In this document: positions 10,234 through 22,022 of the stretch, piece by piece | How positions within the stretch are numbered: the first letter of the stretch is position 1 | Layout: each line of letters starts with the position of its first letter | From: Ceratobasidium sp. AG-K | Lineage: Eukaryota; Basidiomycota; Agaricomycetes; Cantharellales; Ceratobasidiaceae | DNA length: 64,000 bases | Assembly (NCBI GenBank): GCA_037039685.1 | Contig: JAWNGF010000001.1 | Location: 7,750,001-7,814,000, forward strand | Reading direction: 5' to 3' | Translations under genes and position numbers: made by a program | Notes under the pieces: model-generated | Told to the model about the DNA's origin: nothing | The model's database searches: none | Seen by the model: only the letters and a program-made list of their open reading frames with translations

Positions 10234-13200
10234 ATGTCTTACTCTTGCGGCAGTTATATCGCGCATGCTCTCCGGTTGACTTACCTCCGTCACGTTGAAG
10301 ATCCGTATGGGAATCGTGTTGTTTCTTTTAACCCAGTCTATAGCGCCAATCCATACATACGCGCCGCTGGATTCGCAGACACTGACGCATGGCCTCAACT
10401 TAACCAGCCCGAGAGCCCTAAACCTGTCGAATCACAGCTCGCGCCTCCTGTCCCGCCCTCTCGAGATGGATTGTTTCTGAGTGGGCGAATGCAGAGTAAC
10501 GAGGATGCACCTGTTGCACCTGAGGCTGGAATTTATCCTGGTGCAAAGCTCAAGTACACGGACACTATCATGGGGCCATCGCGAAGTGGCATGGCAGGAA
10601 TTCGTGTCTCGGGCCGTCGACTCTCTGGCAATGCTCAGCCTCGTGGCTCATCTGTACGCTCTAGCACAGTACTGGGAGAAAATCAATCTCGCTTTCGCTC
10701 AGACTCAGCCCCCAATCTAGTCCCTGGGAGCGCCAATCCTCAGGCGCTGGGTTCTCAGATACTGGGAGATTTCGCGCCAGTTGCTGCTACGGCCTCTGGA
10801 AAGGATGATGAACGCTTGCCGAGACGGGGCTCAGGAGGCTCAACATATCATGCTGCTCCTATATCCTCGCCCCCCGACGCTGCTGCCAGCAACGGTAGTA
10901 CCCCGACGGCCACCGTCTCAGGCTCGAGTCGTCTTGCCTCTGATCCGGCAATTTCTCAGGTCCACAGCCAAAGCCCGCCGCCTGCTCCTGCCGTAGCACT
11001 GCCTATATTCGCACGTGCCGCAGAGATGGAGGAACGGAGACGGCTGCGAATGAGGGCGCGGTTCGCTCCTTCGCCGTCCAACGCCCTAGCAGCAAATCCC
11101 GAGGCCGCATCCCCTTTGCAGGCTTCGAGAAACACTTCTTCTGCGCCACGAAAAGCTGCGGACACGTTGTCCCTCACCGGTACCATTGATTCGCGAACGT
11201 CGCGGGAAGAGGATGCGTCTGGGACAATCGATGGCGAAGGAGAGACCATCGCCGAAGACTCGGACGATGATGATACCGACGAGGACGCTGATGCCGATGC
11301 TGACGCTGACGCCGACGACATGGATGCTGAGATGGCAGAAAGTGGCGATCCTGATGAGTTTTCGCTCCTTTACAACACGTGAGTATGCGCGTTATGTTGC
11401 ATTACTGCCGTTCTAATTTGCTGTTAGTACGTTTAATACCACTGGGGTCAACCCCTCTGGTAGCTCCGATGAAAATTCGTTCCTTTCAGGAAACTCGACT
11501 AACTCACTCACACAGCCCACTTCTCAGTCCTTTGCCCTCCCACTTCCTCGTAATCGTAGTCGCCTCAGTCCAGTCACCGAGGCTACTGGACTGGAAAACC
11601 AATCTGCTTCCGCTCGACATACCCCTCAGAGCGTCCGCATTCCTATGCCCCGACCGCTCTCAATCCATTCTCCGCCTGCTCCACCTACCCCACGCGCGTC
11701 TGGCACGCGATCTCGAGCCTACTCCAGTGCAGCCGGGTTTCGCGCGCCTTCGCCAGAAGAGCCACCGATGGTGTTCACACGACAGTCGGTTCCATCTCGT
11801 GCCATGAGCTCCAAGTCAGCCCTTACAGAGGCGCTCGCGGCCCGATCAACCGCCTCAAACAATCCCTTTTCCGAGCTGTATGGTGCAATTTCAGGCAGGG
11901 CCGAGCAGGGAGCTATTCCTTTCCGCTTGTGGTTCCCACATGCAAACAAGGTCAAAGACAAGGACCGCCGTGGCCGTACTATCGAGAAGCCATTTTCGCT
12001 CGATGTCACGGTTCGGAAGGACGCAGTGGCAGAGGAGCTGATTGGGTTCGGTTTGTGGGCGTACTGGGAGAGCGAGCAGGAACCAAGGTTAGACGAAGGC
12101 TTGCAAAACCGAAGTCCAGCAGAGCGTGATGCGAGGCTCAGTGCTGCTGGCTGGAATCTGAGGATGTGGGAGGACGGAGAAGTGGACACAGACTTTCCAG
12201 GTGAGTGTATGCGAGTAATATGCTGCAATATATCGTATAAATTTGTGATCAGCCATTGCGAGAACGCAAACAATGACACAAATCAAGACCTTTGAAGAGC
12301 TTGCGATTGTCGAAGCTACTCCCGAACAAGGTATTGTCATGTGCCCTGACTATATATCAATTTTACCAAGTACGATTACAGTTCAACAAAATCTAGCCGC
12401 CGAGGCATCAATCGCTCGCCGCCCTTCGCGAATGATTGTAACTAAGCCGCGCCAGGATTCAAACACCGGCGGCGGACTAGCGCCTCCTGGAGCGGTTGCC
12501 GGGCAAACCGGGCCTGTCCCTATGATGTCGAGCTCGGATGTTGTGACGTCCAATCTCCTGACAGGAGTTTCTATTGGTGGAGCTACAAGCATAATGCCTG
12601 GCGGACCCTCAATCTTCTTGAAGATTAAAGTTGCAGCAAAAGCAGACGTACATTACAGTACTACCATCAACGTGTAAGCGATAACGATGCCTCCAGGATC
12701 GGATGTGATGACTCACTAGCATTGCGTAGGACCGCCGATACGTACATGGCTGACGTGCTTGAACAAGTGTGTCGCAAACGCCGCTTGCAAGATTCAAAAG
12801 AATGGGCACTTATGACTGAAAATCCGTCAATTCTAATCCCACTTGACCGTACAGTTGCTAGCCTGACTGGAACAAAAGAGCTGCTGTTGGTCAAGCGCTC
12901 TTTGTTAGACAGCCTTGGACTCGGCAAGCATTCGCGTGTTCCCCGGAGCTCGGACCCGAATGGTTCGTTGTCACGCCACATTTGGTTGCCCCTGAACTGA
13001 CTTATGACGCATTGCAGCATCAATCTTCGATATGCTGCAAGATGCCAATCCTGGCCGAGGGTTTAGTTCATCTATGGATTATCGCGAGGCCTACAAAGTA
13101 CGTAGGAGCTGGATTTGCATGATTACTAACCTAAATATGGGCTTCTCCGTAATAGAAATACACCGTTCACCGAAAGATTCCAATGCTCGTTGGACGCCAC

Positions 13201-13636
13201 GAACGCATCATTGCGATAGATGGAGACTACGTGCATGTAAGTTGTCTACCAATTGGCTGGTTCGCTGAAAATTTCAACGGTTTGTCGCGCATAGATCATG
13301 CCCTCCAATAACCGTGCCTTCTTGGACACGATGAAGACGAGCTCGTACCACATCAAGACCGTAATAGGGTGTAAGAAAACAAAGAAAGCGCCCACGAGTA
13401 TCAAGCTCGTGGTACTGCGAGATGGAGGAAGTAAACGTTATGATTTTGAGGCCGAGGACGAGAACCAAGCGGGTGAGTGGATGCCGGCGTTCCCGAACAC
13501 AGCAAAGTTACACCACTTCCGAACAGGTGAAATCGTCGAAACAATCAAGAATTTACAGAAACAATACCAACTGGATCGGACGGGGACATTGAACAAGTCC
13601 AAGACTGTAAAACGTCCTAAGATTTCAACGCGGTGA
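10234..13636 (+). CDS. AVO1: TORC2 subunit AVO1/SIN1 (CRIM and SIN1-PH domains)
   Basis: Scaffold of target-of-rapamycin complex 2 that presents AGC kinases (Ypk/Akt/Gad8) to TOR. A long low-complexity Ser/Pro-rich N-terminal region comes first (exon 10234-11380), with an Asp/Ala run near its end. The CRIM domain begins at about 11915 with FRLWFPHANKVKDKDRRG, and includes EDGEVDTDFP (about 12174-12200), which is nearly invariant in SIN1 proteins. A middle ubiquitin-like/RBD-type region follows (TADTYMADVLEQVCRKRR, about 12735). The C-terminal PH domain spans about 13040-13600 (KTSSYHIKTVIGCKKTKKAP and GEIVETIKNL). About eight exons. The stop is TGA at 13634-13636. The start is the first ATG of the long exon; the N-terminus is poorly conserved, so a slightly different start is possible. 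Confidence 0.92.
11262..11325 (+). repeat. Asp/Ala-rich low-complexity run in AVO1
   Basis: Consecutive Asp-rich codons followed by alternating GAC/GAT and GCT/GCC codons encode DSDDDDTDEDADADADADADD. The DNA is an imperfect six-base repeat (GAYGCY). It lies in the disordered N-terminal half, upstream of the CRIM domain. Confidence 0.85.
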
Positions 13637-13760
13637 GGTGCGTAGCAACTGTGGATATACACGCTCTCGTGTTATTGCGCACTTATATTGTATACTGCGG
13701 GTTCAAGCACGGATGTATGACACAGTTGGATTATGCAATTTGTTGACGATGCACGTATAT

Positions 13761-16700
13761 ATGAGCGTGGTCTCGGCTCCGACCAACAGGCTCCAGAATC
13801 TGTACGACGTCATCGAAGTGACGCGTGAACCCCATGGACCGAGAATTCGGCCTCGTGTGGAACCCCCCCTCTTAGCCCACAGGCAAGCTGCCAGAGCGCT
13901 CGTAGGACTTGTGGGAATGTCACGAAGAGCTCCCTCGCCACCGGGCGCTCCCTCGCATGGGCACGTCCCTTCCGCCAGTCCAACCGACTATGCAGCTCAC
14001 CCAACCCCGTCTGAGCGGCCTTTTGCACCTTATGTACCACCAATTTTTACGCAGTACGACAGACCCCGGGCGCCCTCTGTGGCCTCGACTACTACCACCG
14101 CGTCCTCCGCAGCTTCAGGATCATCACTATTGTCCGCTCAAACAGACTCTACAGGGATCACGCAGCTCTCAAACATATCCTCTGGCAAAAGGTCTCCAGA
14201 GCCTTCAGGATCGCACATCGTCCGCCCCGGTCCGGTCCCTCTTCAGGATAGTCCAGGCTCTTTTGCTCCTTTCAGGCGGTCCGATCCTGGCCAAGCACTT
14301 GCTCCATCATCGCCTCACGGATCTGGGGGTGGCTTTGCACCCCGGCGACAGACGCTCCCGAGCGAAACGACGACGGCATTTGGTCGGCCACGACCTTTTC
14401 AGCTTACGAAGCCGCCCCGGGGATATCGCAATAACCCTCCGAGAAGCTCTACAAGCCGAGTATTATGGGGTCGAGACGGACTTCCGGCTCGTCAATCCGA
14501 GTCCCGCTATACTCCCGCCGGCCCGTCAACGCATCCAACAAGCGGTCTCCCCAACCCCCATCATGTCCAACAACACATGAGACCACAGTTTCCGATTCTC
14601 CGCGGACCCCCCAACATGCAACCATCGCTTTTCCCTCCGCCCCCTCCTCCTGCCCAACCTAGAACAAGCCAACTTAGTAGAGGGTTTCCACCCCCAACTT
14701 CGGGCCATCCAGGACCTGGAATAGAGGCGAATCCAAACCCGTTGAGCTCTGCGCTCACCCGAGATGCATTGCTTGATCATGCTTACAGGTTATACGACAA
14801 CCCCGCTCCCAACAGTCTGGCCCCAATGGGCCTAACCACTCGGCCACTCCAAGCTGAAACGGACAAATCAGGGTTGACAGACCCAATGCATACTTACAGA
14901 GCTGAACTGCTACCACTTTTGACCTTGCTGCGAGCATTGCACCCGAGCCACATGCCCATCGCGCTGTTGCTTGCTTGCGTTCAGTACGCTGCCAGAGACT
15001 ACGAGGGGAGCCTGCAAACCAATAGAGAAATTCTGGCTGTGGACCCCAATTGCGTGAGTAATTGACCAAATGGGCTCGAAATTGTTTACAAGCTAGCGCA
15101 TATACTCATATTTTAGGTCGAGGCCATGTCAAACATTGCTACGACGTTCCGAGCGATTGGCAATCTGGATGACGCTGAGCGATGGTGGGTGCATGCGATC
15201 CGCCTTCGGCCATCGTACTGGGATGCTATTGTAAGTTCCTATGTTTCAGCTTCGTTCCGACGCTGATATAGTACACAAAAGGAAAACCTAATTGGGTTTC
15301 TCTGCAACCCGTACCAAACAATGGATACAGATACCCCCGGCGATGCTCGTCAACCTCAGCTTCATCAAGCACTTGTTGTTTGCGAGTCCGTACTGGAGCG
15401 ACTCGTACCAGGGCCTACCATGCAAAGTTGCCTATCCACTGGGTTAATTCGCATCGGAGAAGCACATCGGCTTCAAAACCTACTCCATACAAGCGGCAAT
15501 TTGAAGTTTATTTTGACGTCGAGGAATGAACGCGACACAGATTTTGACAAAGAATTTGCTGGAATCAAGGATCAGTTCGTCGCTGTCGAACTGATGTTGA
15601 ACGGGCGAATCCAAGGTGATAAAGTGCCGGAGCCTTACCTCACGATCCATGACCTGCTCCTTGGACTGGCTGTATCAGCTCTTCATGTCACCGGAAATCT
15701 ACCTCATATCTCACGACTAGAAATAGATGGCTCAAATCTGGATCTTTTGCCCCGTATACATACCTCGTATCGCGCCATTCTCGATGTGGTTGCTCCGGAC
15801 AATATCCTTCCAATTGTATTCATCAAGCCAGAAAACATTTTCACCATAATGACACGAATATTCGTATCAACAAAAGGGCTATTCCCCGGCGTTGTCTACG
15901 AAGCAGGAAACCTGAACCTTGAAGCTATCCCCCGTATTCTTCCCGCCGGAGCGACCAACGCAAGTAGAATGACAGCGACGGTACTACTAACAATTGCGAA
16001 GCACTTTCAAGACGCGGCCAGGCGGGGAATTTCTCTTCCAGACTTCTCGACATCAAGTGGACAAGATGCCCCCGCAATTCGTGCCTCTCTATCTGGAGCT
16101 CTGCTGTTATATTACTGTGCATTGGCTCTCCATCCTTCAGCATCCGTGTGCAACAACCTCGGGATACTGCTATCGACTTTGCCGGGCGTTCGTATCACTT
16201 GCCTAGCACAACCACCAGGAGTATCGAGTGGAGCGCATCCCGAAACAGAGATATTGACCGGACCTGCCCTTGCTCGAGCGTACTATCAGGAAGGATTGAA
16301 ACTCGATCCAAACCATCCACATTTGTTAACTAATGTAGGCTCACTACTGAAGGACGAAGGAAAGCTAGAAGAGGCCATGCAGTAAGTGTCTCTTGACTGG
16401 ATTTTGTGTGCCCTCCTACATCCACTGCCTTTACCCTTGTTACTTTGTCCCATGCTAACTTTTCGCACTCAGAATGTACTTGCGAGCACTGGAAATTAAA
16501 CCAGATTTTGACGTCGCGTTGGTTAGTCGGGTAGTGGTTTTAGGAGCGCTTACATCACAAACACGTTGTTTTCCAGGCTAACATGGCCAATGCGGCCAAA
16601 GATACTGGCAACGTATTGGAATCTGTCGAATACTACAAGCGCGCTGTGCTTGCCAACCCTTATTTCCCAGAATCGATCGTCGGCTTGGCCAATGCATTGG

Positions 16701-19454
16701 GGAGCATATGCGACTGGCAAGGTCGGGGAGGTCTCACGATAGATATGTATCTCGACAACACTGGCTGCGTGGTCGCGCACAATGATGAGGCAAACGGCCC
16801 TCGTACCCCGGGCTTCTTGGACAAGCTAATAGAGATCTGTGACGCTCAAATCCTCGAAGGATACCACGCTAGTACAGGAATCATTGCTTCGGACCGTAGC
16901 CTAGATCAGTGGATGGAAACCATTGAGGCGTGTCTAGGACCATTGAATCCAACTAGACGGGAACGATGGGAAGCCCACCTAAAGCGGTTTTACACTCCAT
17001 TCGATCGCGTTCGACAGCGAGTATATGAAGCTGGCACGGTGGTACGATTGATCGAGATGCTCTCGCGGGTTCTGCAGCGGCGCTGGTACATAGACCAATA
17101 TCGATCGAACGCTCAATTGGCGGGGGACCCGACTTGGAAGCCAGATTTATCTAGGTACAATCGGCCAAAGCTACCTGCTGCGATGGTCGCACCTCTCGCT
17201 CTCTCCATTCTTCCATTCCAGACGGTGTGTACGCACGTCCCACTATATCACGCTGTGACCGACTAAAACGAGCCGGGCGCGTGGATTAGTTTACCCTGCC
17301 ACTCACAACACGTATGATCCGCATCATATCTCATCGCAATGCAATCCGCACTTCCTACCTCGCGCTCAGCCAAGACTGGCTCCCTAGCCATGTTTATCCG
17401 CCCCCTGCTCCTCCTAGTGAGGGCAAACTGAAAGTTGGATACGTTTCTAGTGATTTCAAGTGAGCCATATACCTCAGTATCAAAGCAAGCTCTCACGTTC
17501 ATAATCAAGTAACCACCCGCTAGGTCATCTCATGCAATCCGTTTTTGACTTTCACGACGCGAGGCGCTTCGAGATATACTGCTACGCAACGACTAAATCA
17601 GACGGATCAAAGTATAGGTCTAGGATCGAAACCAGCGCTCATTATTTTGTCGATGTGACGTCCTGGCCAACCTCAGCTATAGTGGGGAGGATACAGAGTG
17701 ATGGGATTCACATTCGTAAGTCCACGACACTATGTTCATGTCTGCGCTCAATTCTTCGTCAAAAGTGGTCAATCTCAATGGTTATACCAAGGGCGCGCGA
17801 AACGATATCTTCGCTGTGAGACCAGCGCCCATTATAATTTCCCTTATGGGATTTGCCGGCACGCTGTCAGCGGGTACGTGGAGCGTGCAGGAAACCATCG
17901 TTGCCTAACGCCTCGTATCCTTAGGATGGTCAGATTATATCCTTACGGACCCGTATGCTAGCTCGCCTCCGGGAAGTGCTCTTGATACTTGGCGCGCCTG
18001 CTGGAGAAAGAAAACGGAATCACCGGGGGTGGAAGATCATCCGGAAACACTTTCACTCGAGCACAACCTTGATATTGACTTGGATCCAGAATCGATCTCA
18101 GAAGATTGGATGTTGTGAGTTCCATTTCTGAACTACTTAATGAACTTCGAACCAATATTCCACGCAGTTCAGAAAAATTTATGCAAGTATAGATCAGTTG
18201 ACCTTTACAGAGACCTGACCTGCTGCATTCGTTTTGTAGCATTATGCCCGTGAGTCCCTGAACTATCAATTATATGCTCTCACTCATAGTTGATTTAGCA
18301 TACTTGTTTTGTAACGGATCACAAACAATCATTTCGTGGTGATGAACGGGGGAATGAAGCTGCTTTGCGAGGCCGAAGCCCAACACCCGAACTAATTTGG
18401 AAACTTGAAGAAATGCGTAGACACAGGCTACGCAAAGAACTTTTTGCAGACGTCCATGAGTGCGTTGGTCTCGCAGTCCCTTTTCATAGCTAATAGTGCA
18501 CTTTATGAAGCGATTGGATCATATATGCGAATTTCAACCAGGCAAGCCCCTTTGCGTTTGCCCAGCTCCTCCTTACTTACTTGCGCTCTTTAGCTGTACA
18601 AAGTCTGTACTCGTCCATTTCGCCAACTTACTTGAAACGCTGATATACTCAAACATTTTTATAGGTCGATCCGGTAGGGTTTCATACTCTGCCGCCTTAA
18701 CCCGGGATATATGCTAAATAAAATCCAGATAGTGTTCAACGCCTGGCTTCGCATTCTTGCTCAAAATCCAAAAAGCATCTTGTGGCTGCTACGGTTCCCA
18801 ACCGCAGCCGAACAAAATCTCATGCGTTGTGCTAGGCAGTGGGCGGGACCAGAAATAACCTCACGTATCAGATTTACCGAGGTAGCTCCAAAAGAAAAGC
18901 ACATTGAACGCTGCTGCGTTGCGGACTTGTTTTTAGATACGATCGAGTGCAACGCCCATACGGTCGCTACAGAGTACGCAGCTTGGTCTCTGCAGTTCTC
19001 AAGGCTAATCCTATTTGTTGCAGCGTTCTATGGAGTGGCACCCCGATAGTTACGTGGCCAAGATATGAACACAAGATGTGTTCGAGAGTTGCCGCGAGCA
19101 TTGCTTACGCTACCGGCTATGGCAGACACATGGTTGTATCAAGCTTAAAGGAATACGAGGAACGCGCGATAGACTTCGCAAATAGTCTGACATTTGTCGC
19201 GGCTTCAGACGACCATGGGGGCTGGTACAGGCAATGTCGGGGGGCCCTCTCTGATCTACGCCGGAACCTTTACCTCAACAGGGATCATATGCCACTCTTT
19301 GATACCGCCAGGTGGACACGAAATGTAGAACGGGGGATATTCAGAGGCGTGGCGTCGATGGGAGAGTGGAACCGAGTTTGAGAACTCGGAAGAATGGCTG
19401 ACGTGTTCCGGGGAAGAGAAGGAAAGTGCTTGTATTCGCATAAGTGAGAACTAG
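13761..19454 (+). CDS. UDP-GlcNAc:protein O-GlcNAc transferase (OGT), with a one-base frame break near the 3' end
   Basis: Nucleocytoplasmic GT41 enzyme adding O-linked GlcNAc to Ser/Thr. A Pro/Ser-rich N-terminal segment (to about 14750) is followed by TPR-like helices, including [58 protein letters not shown] and [19 protein letters not shown] (about 15030-16700). The catalytic region has [11 protein letters not shown] (about 17430), [20 protein letters not shown] (about 17770), [24 protein letters not shown] (about 18780) and [25 protein letters not shown] split as usual (about 19025). Near the end, WTRNVERG should continue [11 protein letters not shown], but five Gs at 19332-19336 shift the frame; with four Gs the frame runs to TAG at 19454. 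As written the protein stops at 19381. Start uncertain: ATGs at 13761 and 13917 are both possible. Confidence 0.88.
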
Positions 19455-19580
19455 ATTTAATGTTCTTATTGGGCGTGATTGTATGTGTTGGGCATCTTTT
19501 TTGGTAATTGTCTCATACCTCTTTGAACAAGCTGTAGCACTAGCATTTTGGCAAACATATCAACCTGATTCATTTTTATT

Positions 19581-20395
19581 TTACGAAGCTTGATAACCTC
19601 CCGGGGCTCCTGCAGGAGGTGCTTGGTTTTGTGGAGGCGTTTGGTGATGGTGCGATGGGTTCGCTGCATGCGCATGAGGTGGGGGTGGAGGCGGAGCTGC
19701 ACCTTCGAGGTCGTCGCCCACTGGATCGTAACCACCCTGTCGGAACCCCCCTGGCATCGACCAAACTGCAAAGGCGTGGAAGTCTTGTTTGGGATGGAAT
19801 GCTAGAACGCACCAGTTTGGCTTTGGAATCCTCCGCTGCCGCCGCCGAAAGAATGGGCGTACTGGTCGCCTCGGGCTTTGAGGGTTTGCAGTAGAATGAG
19901 GAACGTGGGAATCTAAATTCACATGGGCGTTAGAACTACCAGTGCTCTCCTTTGTTTTAGACAGCACACCTTGGCTATCGTCAATAATATGGTTAATAGC
20001 TTGATGAACCTACAGCAAAGCACATTAGTAGACTCGTTTAATCGTCCCGGTTGGGTAGCACACACCCATTTTGTTCATGTCTCCACATGTAGACAATGTC
20101 AAAGATCGCACTAACTCCCGTCATGGCAGTGTACTAGTGAGATGTTAGTCAAAGCAGGCTATTGAAAAATGAGGTAATCGCGTACCAGCCTCAAGGGCTC
20201 GTTGGATTCCGTCTTGTCCAGAGCATAAATACCAAATAGGTTGACCGGAAGATTGTATCGCGGTGCTTTGAATGGACTGGTGATGAAGCTTAGAGTCTGC
20301 AAACCATAAGGTTAATATCGGGTGTAGGAACACATTAATTCACTCACTGTCAGCGCGAGTACCAGGCTGTTCGGGTCAATATTTTGAAGTGCCAT
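19581..20395 (-). CDS. Small multi-pass membrane protein, possibly AGTRAP-like
   Basis: Five or six exons give about 185 residues starting MALQNIDPNSLVLALT. Hydrophobic segments include TTLSFITSPF, PVNLFGIYAL, YTAMTGVSAIFDIVYMW and FIKLLTILLTIAKIPTFLIL, so three or four membrane spans are likely. A short positive segment LKARGDQYAHSFGG follows, then a Gly/Pro/His-rich cytosolic-type tail ending GGYQAS. The order (short helices, an FDIVY-like block, a hydrophobic LLxxLLxI segment, then xRGxxxxHxG) resembles type-1 angiotensin II receptor-associated proteins, but the match is weak and I cannot confirm it. The ATG at 20393-20395 and TAA at 19581-19583 are clear; the gene converges on OGT with about 125 bp between them. 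Confidence 0.62.
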
Positions 20396-20889
20396 TATGC
20401 TTTCTCTGGGTAATCAAACTTGGAAAGCAAATGAAGGGTGAGAAAGAGGCCGATTTCCATTCTGGCTCACAAGCCCATGACACGTGACTCATCCCCACAG
20501 GGATTGCGTCATCAGGAACCGTGGAGGTCGCGGTTGAGGTTGCTAATTTAGATCGCGCACCTAGAGGGAAGGATCTGGACGGTTCTATGTGTGAGCCGGT
20601 CCAAACTCCATACCGTATGTGTCTCACATGGGAGATTCGTAATTATTGTGACTCTGATGATCAAAGTGCACGGCCATTTTTCCCCAGATCTCAGCTTGAC
20701 GCTCACTTTGTCAGACAAGGTGGAGGCATCGGTTGCCGCGCGATCCGAGTGCGTGCTTAGCCGGTGACGAGTGAGAGTAATCAATTGCGCCGCCGAAACG
20801 GTTATAAAAATCCTTGTGACGTCTCCCACATCCCCAGAGATCCCAACTCCAGATCACCCACCACCTCTACTACACATCAACGTAACACC
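20396..20889. promoter_or_regulatory. Intergenic region between the membrane protein (-) and DJ-1/Hsp31 gene (+)
   Basis: About 490 bp between divergent starts with no convincing coding frame. It must hold both promoters. The 70 bases before the Hsp31 ATG are C/A/T-rich (CACCACCTCTACTACACATC), the pyrimidine-rich leader often seen before highly expressed fungal genes, and a TATAAAAA-like element occurs at about 20803-20810. Confidence 0.45.
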
Positions 20890-21826
20890 ATGTCTTCCCG
20901 CATCCTTTTCGTCCTCACTTCTGCGAACAAGACCTTGACGGGCGCCCAGACAGGATGGTACCTCCCAGAGGCGGCCCACCCTTACTACGTCCTCCATGAG
21001 TATGCGCATATACCCGTTCTGTTACACACAACCTAACACTCTATTGGCAGGAAATTTGCAATCGACTTTGCGGCTCCCAAAGGACCCAACCCCGAGGTCG
21101 ACCAATATTCTGTCGAGACGTTCACTGATGACGAGAGCGTCAAGTTTTTGCAAGACCCCGAGGTCAAGCAAAAACTTGCCAGCGCCAAGAAGCTCACTGA
21201 GGTTGATCACAACGACTATGTTGCCATATTCTACGTTGGGGGGTAAGTTCTATTGGTATTCGAGATGAAATTTCCTCTGAAAGTAAGAATAGACACGGGC
21301 CGGTGATTGATTTGGCAACTGACCCGGATAACATCAAGCTGGCTAATGCAGTGAGTAATGCAAGCATGGCTGCTACAGAACTAGATATAAATAAATCCAA
21401 TTAGTTTTATCAAGCTGGAAAGCTTACGACCGCTGTTTGCCACGGCCCTGCGTATGTACAGAGTTATCATTGCCGATTGCCGTGCTTACATCTAGCCTAC
21501 AGTGCCATCGTGGGAGTAACGGACGCGTCTGGCAAGAATATTTTTGCCGGGCGAAAGGTTACTGGATTCTCGAACGATGAAGAAGAGCAAGCTGGCAAAG
21601 TCAAGGACGTTCCCTTCCTTCTCGAGACGCGCATCAAGGAGCTTGGTGGGGATTACACCAAGGCCGGAAACGCATGGGCGGTAAGTAATCAGGAGGAAAG
21701 AACGAAAAGGCGCACTAACAGGTTTCAATCTAGCCCAAGGTCGTGGTCGATGGCCAAGTTATTACTGGCCAAAACCCAGCTAGTGCCAAGGCAATCGGCG
21801 AGGCGATTCTCAAGGCGCTGAGTTAG
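20890..21826 (+). CDS. DJ-1/PfpI family protein, Hsp31-like glyoxalase III / chaperone
   Basis: Predicted glutathione-independent glyoxalase that detoxifies methylglyoxal, and stress chaperone, in the cytosol. Five or six exons encode about 235 residues. It begins MSSRILFVLTSANKTL, then TGWYLPEAAHPYYVL (containing the Glu of the active site), VAIFYVGG, HGPVIDLATD, and TTAVCHGPA at about 21430 with the nucleophile Cys next to His, the hallmark of the Hsp31 class. The intron after HGPA must end at CCTACAG to give AIVGVTDASGKN in frame. The C-terminal half has GFSNDEEEQAG and PKVVVDGQVITGQNPASA, both typical of the family. The stop TAG is at 21824-21826. Assignment to the family is secure; which substrate it favours is not visible. 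Confidence 0.92.
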
Positions 21827-22022
21827 GCGAATTAAACAACACATAAATGTACTCGTAATTGACTCTAAATCAAACCTGAATTGTGTAATAAACCCTTCAT
21901 AACGTCGGCGATGGCTGTTGGTTGATCGCTGTGAGATCAATATGTAAATAAAGGTTCAGGGTCCTAGAAATTTCGGAGATACACTACAAGATCAGACTTG
22001 GACTTGACTTCGTCTATTAGAA

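Noticed and set aside
19309..19346. A short intron (GTGGACAC...TTCAG) as explanation for the OGT frame change
   Set aside because: It would be about 37 nt, shorter than all others here, and would remove conserved residues; a one-base homopolymer error is simpler.
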